A stretch of DNA of 64,000 nucleotides from Leishmania donovani (taxonomy: Eukaryota > Euglenozoa > Kinetoplastea > Trypanosomatida > Trypanosomatidae), in the NCBI RefSeq assembly GCF_000227135.1, contig NC_018252.1, positions 434,803-498,802 on the forward strand. The letters are read 5' to 3'. A program made the position numbers and the translations under genes. This document shows, in pieces, positions 38,288-48,100 of this stretch. The first letter of the stretch is position 1. Each line of letters begins with the position of its first letter. The notes under the pieces were generated by a model. The model saw only the letters and a list, made by a program, of their open reading frames with translations, was not told the DNA's origin and searched no databases.

Positions 38288-41200
38288 TCAAACGTTATCA
38301 CCGTCGTGGCCGTTGTCGGCGCCGTGGTCCTCTTCCCTCGGTAAACCCAATGCTGGCTGGGGAAGAAGAAAGTCGCCGCTGTCATCAATGTCTGCAGCGC
38401 CATCGAAAGCCGACTCCGGTGCGCCGCACAACGAGTCCAACACTGTGTGCCACTGCGCCGCGCTGCTTTGTGCGTGCCGCTGCACGAAGATGATGTGCTC
38501 CAAAACGACGTCGCTCATGCGGTAGAGGTCCTCCAGCGCGGACGCGATCGACCCGACCATGAGCGCAGTCTTGCGGTACTCATCGCTGGCAGCCTCGCTC
38601 GCGATGATGGCCAGTTCCAATGACGCGTCCAGCGGACGCAGTCCTCGGCGAGTGCAGTCGTAGAAGTACTCCACGGCGTCGTCCCAGTGTTGGGTACACA
38701 CGTAAGTGAGCAGCACCGTGTACGCAAGCTGTGAGTTGTTGGTGCGCCGGTATTGGTGAGCTGCAGCCAAGGCGCGACTCCAGACACCGCATTGCAGCGC
38801 TGTCTTCACGGCCAGTATCACCAATCGAGGAGCCGGGGCCGCCTGCGTGAGCACGCTCTGTCGCAGCACACGAAACGCCGTCTCCCACTGCCCGGCCTCC
38901 GCGCAGGCCTGCAATGCCGCCGCTGTCGCGTTCACGTCGGGGCGCTGCCGCTGCGACATGCGGAAAAAGTACGAGAGCGTCACCTGCCACGGTGCACCGC
39001 CCTTCAGAGCTGTCTCGAGGACCGTCGACGAGGCGGCGTATGGCATGCAGTGCGACTCCACTGCCTTTTCGTAGAGCAGCGTGGCCTGCATCCAGGCGCC
39101 GGCGCGGTGCAGCACCCGCAGCGCGTTCTCCACGGCAGCCTGCTGCCCCTTCGCGACTTCGTTGGCGTGCTGCGGGCGGTGCACGCGGCGCGCGGCCTCG
39201 ACGAGCGAAGGTGCTGCCTCCACCGTGAAGGCCACCAGCGTCCCGGTGTCGTTTTCGGTCTGTGTCACTACAGTTCGCTGTGCCGATATGCCCCCCTCAT
39301 CAGCACGTGCCCCGGCCTGCCTCGGCGGCGGCAACAACGCCTGCAGCTTTGCCGTGTTGTCTGCGCACAAGGAGCGCCACGCCTGCTCGTGATTGAACGG
39401 CAGCGGCAGTGCTGTCGTGGGAAGCCATCGAAGCGCCTGCATCCACAATGCCGGCGTGTGCAGCATGGCATACCGCGCCGTCTGAACCACGTGTGCTAGC
39501 TCGGGCAGAATGGAAGCTCTGTCTCCGTGGAAAAGCAGGTGGAAGGGGGACGATGACGCGGCTGCACGGGCCGCGGTGGACAGCTGTGAGTCTCCCGACC
39601 TGGCTGCATCGAGAAGCGCGGCGAGCGACTCGAGCTCCTCGCTGGTAGTCGGAGGCACTGCCGTTGTACGGGCGGAGCGTGATGGCGCTGTCCTCTCACC
39701 AGCCGCAGGAGCGGGAGCGGTGGTGAGAATAGCAGCATCGTCCGACTCTGCATCTGCACGTGATTCACCCAAGGATAGCGCTGGAGTCGGGGAGGCGTTG
39801 GCGACGGCATTTTCGTCGCGCCGCTGTGTTGCGTAACGAAGAAAGCACGCGGCTGCCTCGGACCACTGGCTGCGCCGCGCCGCCTTCGTCATCTGGGCAA
39901 CCGTCTTTGCCATCGAGGTCCGCTCCAGCAGGCCACAGCACAGCTGTGCAGCGTAGCGCTGGGCGCGCCGGCACTGCCACGCCAGCTCCGGCCGCTCCGC
40001 CGCGACGCTTTGATGAAAGGAAAGACCTGTGTGCCACAGTCCGTGCTCAAGCGTCGTCTGCAGCATTTCCTCCACAAGACGAGCGGCGCCGCCGCGGGAG
40101 TGCGCGGAGCACTGCACGGCCAGGCGTACGAGCGGTCGCCGCTGCGCATCACCCAAGTCGCGCCACACATCCGCCTCCACCAGGAGACGCACCACATGCG
40201 GCGCGCCGCCGACCTGCACGCGAGACGGCGCCTCCGCAAACGCCTGCAAGGCCCGGCTCCAGTTGCCCTCGAGGAGCAGAGCGAGAAGAACGCGATCCGC
40301 GTGTGCGGTGGCGTCGGCCGACACTGACGCTGGCGCCTCTTTCTCAAACGAAGGGGCCGCAAAGCTGTCCGGCAGAGCCGCCGTGGCCTCATCGTGTGTC
40401 GCGCTCGGGCTTGCCTTTGCTGGGCTGCGCTGGTGGTGCTGATGTCGCCGTGGTGCAGCCCGGACGGTCAACATCCTCACTGCTGTCTCAAGTGCTGTTA
40501 TCGATACGGCGGAAAGGGTCAAGGGCGTGTGCAGCGCGGGCGCGGGGGACAGGCCGGCCGCCTGTTCAGTGAGGGCGCCTGGAAAGGCATGACGTCGCCC
40601 CTCGCTGTCCTGTGCGATGCGCTGAACCAGCCACAACTGGCTTCGTGAGCCTAAGGGGGTGTATGGCAGTAGCGCCAGGCACTGCTGCCAGGTGAAGGCG
40701 CGACGGAACGGCCGCTGCACAAGGGCGGCAACGGTGTACGCGGACAGATACGGAGCCAGCATAGGAAGTGGTGCGACGAGACGGCGGGTGTCAACGAGAC
40801 TCTCCCCCACAGAGGCCTCTGCCTGGAGGGCGAGAGCGTACGCCACCTCTTCCCGCACGCGATCTGCCTCCTCCTGTTTCGACCTGTCTCCGGTTTTTCT
40901 GGTGGCTGGGGAAGCGCGCACATTGTGCTCGGGGAGCCCGCCGCCTCCGCGGACCGCGTCCGCAGCATAGTCGCCAAGGTCATGCCCGTGTAGCTGCTGA
41001 GTAGCCAACGTGCTTAGCGCGTAGTTCCAGAAGAGAGCGATGTTGCGTGTGTAGCGAACAGCCCGCAGCATGGAGAGCATCTCCTGCGACACAAGGGACA
41101 AGAGCACCGCACTGCCGGCAACCGTGCTGGACGTAGTGCTGCGGTTGTGAGTCGCCACTCGAGGCGGCAGTTGTGCCGTCGCTGTGGCCTGCTGCGCGGC

Positions 41201-44200
41201 AGCGCCACTCGCAGTATACGCTGAGGAGGATAACAGCAGCACACGGCGAAGAGCAGCATGGGAGGTGGCGCAGAGTTGTTGAATGTAGTGCGTGCTGGCA
41301 GGACTCGCTGCGTGCCGCCGTGCCGGCAGCAGGTGCAGGAGCATCTCCTGTGCGCACTGCAGCGGCGGTCGCGACAGCGACCGTGTTACACGCAAGGATG
41401 CGGGGAGCGGACTCGATCGAGGGCTCTCAGGCACAACGCCCCAGTTTGCCCACTGCCTGCGTTGGTCCACCGACAAGTCGTCGCCTGCGTCGCCGCCGTC
41501 GTCGTCGCTGTCGTCCATTGGGTTCGCCTGCCTGTCCCGCAGCTGACGCAGCTCGGCTTCGTGCCGGCGCACCAGCTGCCGCGAGATGGTAAGCACCACG
41601 TAAAGGTCCTCCAAGCTCAGCATATCTGTCTGCCCGTGACGCACGTTTACTTGAAAGCCAATCAGGCACAGCACGGTTCGTATGTGGTGCGCCAGGCCTG
41701 CGCTGAAGCGCCAGACCTGCGAAGGGGACAGCCACCACCCGACGCCGTCGCGAGGGCTCACGCGTGGCGTTGTCGTAGCAGCAGAGGCAGCAGCAGCGTG
41801 GCGCGCAGCGTCACCGCAGATGCGGTTGCCCATCAGGCGGCGCAGCAACACGGCGTACTCTGTTATGCTCAGTACCCGCTGCGGCACGACTCCAGCGCGC
41901 ACGACACGTTCAACGCAGCACATCCGATCCGGCACGACAACGTTCAGTGGCGCCTTCGAGCCACGACTCCCAACCGCCGCGGAAGCGGCCGGGTCGGCGT
42001 TTGCAGCCGCCAGGTCCGCCATCAACACGAAAACGGCGTCTGCATCAGCATTGCGCTCGTCGGTGGCCGAGCAGCTGCGAAGGAGGTGGGAAGCGTGTAC
42101 GCCGCAAACAACCTCGCACAGCCGCAGCACCTCAGCGAGGCGCCCGTGCTGCGCCAAGACGTAGAAAAGCGTGTGGACCGTGTCGGTGCTCAAGCTTCGC
42201 AGGCTTGCCGCGTGTGCCGGAGAAGTCGCACCCGACGGAGTCGTGTCGCCGCCATCTACTGCCGCCGGTGGAGAGGGAGAAACTGCATCCAGCTGGGCGG
42301 GTGTCGAGGACGCGGTGGCGGCAAGCGGAATCACGCCAAGCGACTCACCGAGAACGGTGTTCCATGCTGCCATGCGCTCCGTCAGCCGCAGCGCATGTGA
42401 CCAGGACTCGCGCTCGCAGCAGAGCACCGACTGGAGAACAGGCGGCGAGAAGCACAGGCGGCGGTGGAGGCTACGGCGCTGCCGCTTCTGCTGATCCTGT
42501 GCCGGTGCATAGGCCGGCGTTCGTTCCTCGGGGCCTGAACGTGTACGACGGTCAGGGTCGTTGTTGCGGCTTCCAAGGTGGCTTGCCACGTACGCACCCA
42601 GCAACCCGGAATCCTGCACCGCGTGCAGCGCGTCGCAGACGGCCGAAACCACGTCGCTCACGACACGACCCAGCAGCACCTCGCCGCCCGAGACAGCGTC
42701 GTCTCCATCACAGAAGCCGCCTGCGCCGCGGAGCTTCGCGGACGTTGGTGGCTGCGCATGCCGGGTAGTATCCTCAGGAGCATGACTTGCGAACGCGTTC
42801 GCCGCAGGCAAAGCCGACTCGGCCGCCATGCGGGCAAACGCGGCCGTGAGCGCGATGAGCGCTGTAGCACGTGACCCCACCTCCTCCGCCAGCTCGCTCT
42901 CTAGGAGACCGAGAGACGGGGCCAAAGTGCTGTCGCTACCACCTGCGCCTCTGCTGATGCGGCCGCGCGGGAGGCACCTCGCCATCGAGAGCGTCGATGG
43001 TCGGCGCGTGGCAGAGGCCGACCATCGTGGAAGTCGGCTGCTGGCCCTTGTGTGTGACGTCGTCCTCTGACAACCCTTTATCTTCCTCTCCTCTTCGCCC
43101 CCATCCTGCTTGCCGCCACTGCGGAGCACCATCGCAGAGGAGACGCTGTTCAGTAGCCCTCCTTGATCAGCCGCATCGACACCGTGCGCCGTCGATGCAG
43201 TGGCTGCGCCATAACCAACGACAGCACTGTGGAACTCGGGGTCGTCCTTTCGGTTGGCAGCAGCGGTCACGGCATTCGCATACGTGCGCACCTGATCAGC
43301 ACACCACGTGAGCAGTGCGCACGTCTCCGCTGGCGTGAGTTCGACGGGCTGCGCTACACTGCGGTACACGTAGGGGCAGTGGCCCTGCCGATCAGGCAGC
43401 AGAAGTCGCAGCAGGGAAGATGATGGCTCGTCGGTGGCGCTTGACGCGGAGTCTGCGCGGCGAGACTGCGTGAGCTGATGCCGCACAAACGCCGACTGGC
43501 GTCGCAGATCGTCGTGCGCGACCCCGGTGACAGCCTCGTTCGCGTTGCTCGCCGCCTCTGAGACACACGCACTCTCGGCGCAAACCTTGAAGATGCTGTG
43601 CGTCAGCGACAGCGCCAGGGCCGTACGGCGGCCAATGCTGCGTAGTGGCTCCACCTCTTTCCCCGCGAAGTCCCCTGCGCCGGTACACTCGCTGGCGAGC
43701 AAGTACGCGAGGCGACGACGCAGGTCAAACAAGGCCTGCTGCTGACGGAACAAGGGTGGCGCTGTGCCGCTGCAGTAGTTGCCCTCACCATCCCTGTGCT
43801 CGGCCACCGATGCGTGCCAGCTGCTCGTAGAGTTGTCCTCGCGTGAAGGTGGTAGGGGCTCGCGGGGGCGGCTCGCGGTGGAGGGCGTGGCTAAACGCAC
43901 GTCAAGGTCTGCCCAGGAGATAGAGGGGGCAAAGGCATGCGTGCCAGGGTGCCCTTCACGCCGCGGTGCAGGCCCCGCCGAGGCGAGCAAGCTGTCACGC
44001 ATACTGTCGCTCTTTGGCGCCTTCAGTGGCGACGGTAGAAACGGAGCACTGTTTGCGGCGACGCGGCGGTGCCTCGCGCGCCTCTCTGCGCTCATAAAGT
44101 AGAGGAGGTCGGCGGCGCAGCGCTCTTGTCGAAGTACGCTCTCACGCGCGCGCCGAGCCAGCACCGCAGCAGCAGCAGGAGCAAGCCGCGGCGACTCCTG

Positions 44201-44428
44201 CGCCGCGGCCCATGGCCAACAAGAGCAGCTGGCCGGCAAGAGGTTAGTAGTGCAATAAGGAGGCTCGTCAGACGCTAGCAGCGCCTGTGAGGGGCCTTGC
44301 GCTCTCTGTGACGCGACAGATCCGCGAGTCGACGTTGATGCCTTTCGGTTGGCAGAGATGGAGAAGGCGACAGACAACACCGCGCAGCGGCGTCTCAAGG
44401 GGTGATGACGCAGTGCATGATGCTGCAT
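38288..44428 (-). CDS. very large PPR-like organellar protein
   Basis: About 2046 aa from the ATG at 44428 (MQHHALRHHPLRRRCAVLSV). The N-terminus is Arg/His/Ser-rich without acids, as in mitochondrial presequences. Much of the protein is Ala/Arg/Leu-rich alpha-helix. Near the C-terminus (residues about 1700-1970) pentatricopeptide-like helix pairs are visible: ENALRVLHRAGAWMQATLLYEKAV, VLETALKGGAPWQVTLSYFFRM, ALQACAEAGQWETAFRVLRQS, AVKTALQCGVWSRALAAAHQY, TYVCTQHWDDAVEYFYDC. Kinetoplastids have many PPR proteins that bind mitochondrial rRNAs and mRNAs. The frame is open upstream to 44896, but that part reads a (TG)n tract as His-Thr repeats and was rejected. An out-of-frame ATG lies between the best splice site and this start, so the start is not certain. 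Confidence 0.75.
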   Translation of the reverse strand: MQHHALRHHPLRRRCAVLSVAFSISANRKASTSTRGSVASQRAQGPSQALLASDEPPYCTTNLLPASCSCWPWAAAQESPRLAPAAAAVLARRARESVLRQERCAADLLYFMSAERRARHRRVAANSAPFLPSPLKAPKSDSMRDSLLASAGPAPRREGHPGTHAFAPSISWADLDVRLATPSTASRPREPLPPSREDNSTSSWHASVAEHRDGEGNYCSGTAPPLFRQQQALFDLRRRLAYLLASECTGAGDFAGKEVEPLRSIGRRTALALSLTHSIFKVCAESACVSEAASNANEAVTGVAHDDLRRQSAFVRHQLTQSRRADSASSATDEPSSSLLRLLLPDRQGHCPYVYRSVAQPVELTPAETCALLTWCADQVRTYANAVTAAANRKDDPEFHSAVVGYGAATASTAHGVDAADQGGLLNSVSSAMVLRSGGKQDGGEEERKIKGCQRTTSHTRASSRLPRWSASATRRPSTLSMARCLPRGRISRGAGGSDSTLAPSLGLLESELAEEVGSRATALIALTAAFARMAAESALPAANAFASHAPEDTTRHAQPPTSAKLRGAGGFCDGDDAVSGGEVLLGRVVSDVVSAVCDALHAVQDSGLLGAYVASHLGSRNNDPDRRTRSGPEERTPAYAPAQDQQKRQRRSLHRRLCFSPPVLQSVLCCERESWSHALRLTERMAAWNTVLGESLGVIPLAATASSTPAQLDAVSPSPPAAVDGGDTTPSGATSPAHAASLRSLSTDTVHTLFYVLAQHGRLAEVLRLCEVVCGVHASHLLRSCSATDERNADADAVFVLMADLAAANADPAASAAVGSRGSKAPLNVVVPDRMCCVERVVRAGVVPQRVLSITEYAVLLRRLMGNRICGDAARHAAAASAATTTPRVSPRDGVGWWLSPSQVWRFSAGLAHHIRTVLCLIGFQVNVRHGQTDMLSLEDLYVVLTISRQLVRRHEAELRQLRDRQANPMDDSDDDGGDAGDDLSVDQRRQWANWGVVPESPRSSPLPASLRVTRSLSRPPLQCAQEMLLHLLPARRHAASPASTHYIQQLCATSHAALRRVLLLSSSAYTASGAAAQQATATAQLPPRVATHNRSTTSSTVAGSAVLLSLVSQEMLSMLRAVRYTRNIALFWNYALSTLATQQLHGHDLGDYAADAVRGGGGLPEHNVRASPATRKTGDRSKQEEADRVREEVAYALALQAEASVGESLVDTRRLVAPLPMLAPYLSAYTVAALVQRPFRRAFTWQQCLALLPYTPLGSRSQLWLVQRIAQDSEGRRHAFPGALTEQAAGLSPAPALHTPLTLSAVSITALETAVRMLTVRAAPRRHQHHQRSPAKASPSATHDEATAALPDSFAAPSFEKEAPASVSADATAHADRVLLALLLEGNWSRALQAFAEAPSRVQVGGAPHVVRLLVEADVWRDLGDAQRRPLVRLAVQCSAHSRGGAARLVEEMLQTTLEHGLWHTGLSFHQSVAAERPELAWQCRRAQRYAAQLCCGLLERTSMAKTVAQMTKAARRSQWSEAAACFLRYATQRRDENAVANASPTPALSLGESRADAESDDAAILTTAPAPAAGERTAPSRSARTTAVPPTTSEELESLAALLDAARSGDSQLSTAARAAASSSPFHLLFHGDRASILPELAHVVQTARYAMLHTPALWMQALRWLPTTALPLPFNHEQAWRSLCADNTAKLQALLPPPRQAGARADEGGISAQRTVVTQTENDTGTLVAFTVEAAPSLVEAARRVHRPQHANEVAKGQQAAVENALRVLHRAGAWMQATLLYEKAVESHCMPYAASSTVLETALKGGAPWQVTLSYFFRMSQRQRPDVNATAAALQACAEAGQWETAFRVLRQSVLTQAAPAPRLVILAVKTALQCGVWSRALAAAHQYRRTNNSQLAYTVLLTYVCTQHWDDAVEYFYDCTRRGLRPLDASLELAIIASEAASDEYRKTALMVGSIASALEDLYRMSDVVLEHIIFVQRHAQSSAAQWHTVLDSLCGAPESAFDGAADIDDSGDFLLPQPALGLPREEDHGADNGHDGDNV

Positions 44429-44501
44429 GGAGAAGGCCGAGTGGGCGGAAGGACATGGAGAAGGGAAAGGGACCGAAGACAACAACAGACGTGGCGAGCC
44501 G

Positions 44502-44566
44502 CTGCGATGCATGCGAACGCACGCGGGCGGGCCGGAGAAGAAAGATACAAGAAGAAAGACGATAAT
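44502..44566 (-). promoter_or_regulatory. predicted spliced-leader acceptor for the PPR-like gene
   Basis: On the minus strand a strong tract (complement of about 44533-44566, TCTTTCTTCTTG...) is followed by the first AG, complement of 44502-44503. An alternative AG just inside the proposed start (complement of about 44422-44425) follows a second pyrimidine stretch and would remove the ATG at 44428. Confidence 0.4.
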
Positions 44567-44630
44567 GGAATGAGGGCGTGTATGGGTTTGGGTGCCGACG
44601 GTGGCGCGGCTGCACCCATACGTGTCTGTG

Positions 44631-44631
<1 letters not shown>

Positions 44632-44678
<47 letters not shown>

Positions 44679-44688
44679 CGTGCGTGCG
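44632..44688. repeat. (TG)n / (CGTG)n microsatellite
   Basis: About 20 TG units run into several CGTG units. The tract lies in the 5' region of the PPR-like gene. On the minus strand an open frame reads it as His-Thr repeats, which explains the misleading N-terminal extension. Confidence 0.9.
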
Positions 44689-45171
44689 GACGCACCCAGA
44701 GACTCTCCGACGTCTTCTGTGCGTAGTAGTGGGGAGGAGGAGAGAGAGAAAAGGAGTCCGGGGCGGAGGTGCTGTACTCGCCTGTGAGGGCGTTGAGCGC
44801 GCTTCGCACGATAAGGATGCGGATAGGGGGGAGATAACTGAGAGCAAGACGCCTTGTCGCCTGCCGAGCACCACCACTGATGTCGGTCTCCGGCACATCT
44901 TTATCATCGCACGTTCGTCTGTTCCTTGTTTTCTTCCTTTGCTCCTTTTTGTATGTTCACCGACACCTGGTGACGGTGACGACGATGCCGACGAAATTGC
45001 AGACGCAGAAAGGTTCACTAATCGAGCGCCGTCTCTCACTCCCGCCCCCTCCCACACAGACCCTACTCCCTCCTCCCCCTCTCTCTTGCTGGTGCTGATG
45101 CTGCTGCTTGCTTCGCACATGCGCACGCGTGTGCTTCTCCGGGTCCGCTGTGCGCTCGCGGAAGATGGAAA

Positions 45172-48100
45172 TCAGTATAAGTTCGAGTCCTCATCGCAAT
45201 GGCAGTCACATCCGTTCACGGGGCAGCGTCGGTGTGTGCGGAACCAGCTTTGCAGGTGGTACGCATGGCCGCCGTGGTCGCACGATGTGCACCACGCAAA
45301 GGCAGTGTCAACGTCCTTGGAACCTAGCCGCACGGTCTCGAGGCATACGCAGCACCGCGTCGTTGTCGTGCTGCAGATGCTCAGCAGTGACCGGATAAGC
45401 TGCGTTCCAGTGTGCTGCTCCCCGCATACGCAGGGATTTGGCTCTGGTGATCTCATGGAAGCTGATGCGTACGGGGGTGTAACGGAGGTGACGTGTGCAG
45501 CACCACCGCCGTAGGGACCTGCGAAGGCCGACGGAGCCGACGGAGAGGACCAGGATGCTGTTGCTGTATGGCCGCGGCCAACACCGATACCACCACCACC
45601 GCTCGTCGTGCCGACGCCAGCCCCAGTCACATGACGAGTCACGCACTGCGCAACTGACCTCGGCACGAGATCCGCTGGAGAGGGAGAGGGAGAGGGGCAG
45701 CGCAGTCCCGCCGCCTTCGTATCTCGCGGCGGGGTACGGTGAAGGGAGTGGCACCCGCTGCCGTAACGACCAACACGTGCGTCTCCAGCCGCCGAGGCGA
45801 CGGCAGGAACGGACGAAGAAGCGGCGTCTGCACTGCAGACCCTCATGGCGGCGGCGTCACGAGCCAGGAACGCGCCACCGCGCAGCTGACGACACTCCAC
45901 ATCAAACGTCGTGCGGCGCACAAACGCCTGCTCGTCGTCGAGAAAAGAGCGGTACGCCGCGGCCCACCACACCCACGGCACATCCGCGTCTGCGTCATCG
46001 CTGTCGACGTCTGCGGCGTTGCCGACGCCGCCACCGTTCCCATGACCGTTGCCCGAAACTGCGTCGTTCAGCGAGACAGCATGGAGCAGGACGTGTTCAG
46101 GAGGAAGGCTACTACTGACGCGAGCAGCGTCCGCTGAGTGCGGCAGCATACGGACGCCGTTTATCTCCTCGCTTAGCGCCCGTGCTGGCGGCGGCAGGGC
46201 GCTGTTGAGGACGAGTCGTGCCGTGTGCGTCACACCGTCCTCCAGGGAGCCCTGTTCATCACCGGCTGACGAGGAAGGCAGCTGACCAGAACTGCGCCTC
46301 CTGTGGCTAGACCGCAGGTACGAGAACGGGGAGCAACCGTAGACGCTGTCGCGTCCTTGGCCCTCGTTGTTTCCGTCACCGTAGCCTCCAAAGTCGCCGT
46401 CCGCGCGGTAACTGTACGGCGGGTAGCCGGCAGAAATGGCAGAGAGGTCGTGACTGCGCGCAGCCGGCAAGGTAACCGCCGTCCGCTCCGTCGCTGCCGC
46501 GGTGGCCGCCGCGGCGCTCACCTCGGCATCCAGCAAGAAAGGAAAGGCGAGCGCCGCCGCCGTCGTGAGCACGCCGACACGAGCGAACAGGCAGGCGCCA
46601 AGCTGGAAGTCCCCAGTGCAGTCGACAATCTCCTGCATCGCGGCATAGGTGCGGAGGTGAATACCATACTGGAGCAGCAGCGCCTGAATCGGGTTGCACT
46701 CTCGTAGGAGGATGTCCTGCATGACGTGAGTGAAGGCAGCCGTCGTGCCCGCCTCCATGACCACTGCCAAGGCGACGCGATCCCAAAAGGGCAAAGCCGA
46801 ATGCCGGTAGAGGTGCGGGGGCAGTACCGTCCGTACGGAGGCCGCATCGTCGTGTAGCCCCTTCTCGCCCGCCGCCGCGCCGTGCGACTGGTAGTGCGGC
46901 GCTCCATCGCAGGGGCCGCACAAGCAGTGGAAGACGACGAGCAACCACGGGGTGAGGGAAGCACGAAACGCCGCACACACGCGGGGGTCGCTGTTACACA
47001 CCATGGCCTGCGCCTCCTCGCGACGGCGAAGAAGGGTCGCCATGGCGCCGTAGCTCGGAGAGCGGCTGGCAAACCGGAGAAGCAGCCCAGCTGCCTCGGT
47101 ATGGCGCCCGTGCGTCACCTCCACCGCGACGGCGCGCTCAATGTCCACGTTGGTGCTATTCTCCCCAAGCGCGGGTGTCGTGTCCGCAAGGAGCGGCGGC
47201 TGCGCTATGCCTCGCCACGGCTGCCCGGCCTCTTCCGTCAGTGATGGCGGCAGCCAACGCAGCACCTGCAACACCAAAAGGCAGCACAGATCCTCGTGGC
47301 ACACGCACGCCTCTATCTTGGCGCGCCACGCAGGCCCCAAACGCGCCTGCACCCTCGCCGCCGCCTCTCTTTGTAGAGCACCACGCCCGGTAACAGGAGA
47401 GCTGTGCAGCAGCTCCATCAGCGATGGCACAGGCCCGGACAAAGCCACGAGCGAGACCGCCTCCAGCGTAACCACGTACGAGAACAGCATGGCCACATCC
47501 TCGCTGCCAAAGCCGCCCACCTCCTTTACCGCGGCGAGGTTGGCCACGGACGAGAGACCAAAGCCGGCAGCGTAGCGCCGCCGCATGAGTTGCTCGATGC
47601 CCTGGATGGAGACAAGGTCGGCGGCGTACAGCGTGGGGCCGAGACCGACGAACACGCTGCCCGCCTCGTGCCACGCGGACACGGCCCGTACCTCGATCGG
47701 CACGGACGCCACCTCGCCCGCCGCGTTCATTACCGCGACACATGACACATTGCCAGGTCCTATTCGAAGCGCGTCGTGGAGGTCAACACGCTGATCAGCC
47801 GCGATCAGCGCCGCACTTGCAATTTCGTTCTTGGTGCTCATCGCCGCGTAGCTGGGGACTGTGATGGCGGGTGCCCGCGGGTCGCGGCGGCGCCGTTGCT
47901 GCTCTCGCCGGCGCTGCTGATGCGACTGCTGCGTGGAGACGGAGGTTATGGCTGATGAGTAAAACCAGCGGCTTGACGTAGCATCGGTGCCGCTGATGTT
48001 GCCCATCTCTCCAGTGTATCGCCGATGATGGCGCGTGCCGCCAATGGCGCCGGCATCCCCGCAGAACGGCTGCCGCATCGCCGCCGCCAGCACGTTCTCC

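Larger units (their letters stand above)
44429..45171. other. intergenic region with long (TG)n tract
   Basis: This 0.74 kb spacer lies between the PPR-like gene and the 45.2-50.8 kb gene. It contains the longest dinucleotide tract in the window and pyrimidine-rich sequence near 45030-45090. No gene is seen. Confidence 0.6.

Noticed and set aside
44429..44896. N-terminal extension of the PPR-like protein
   Set aside because: It contains a His-Thr run read from the (TG)n microsatellite and lies upstream of the best splice acceptor.
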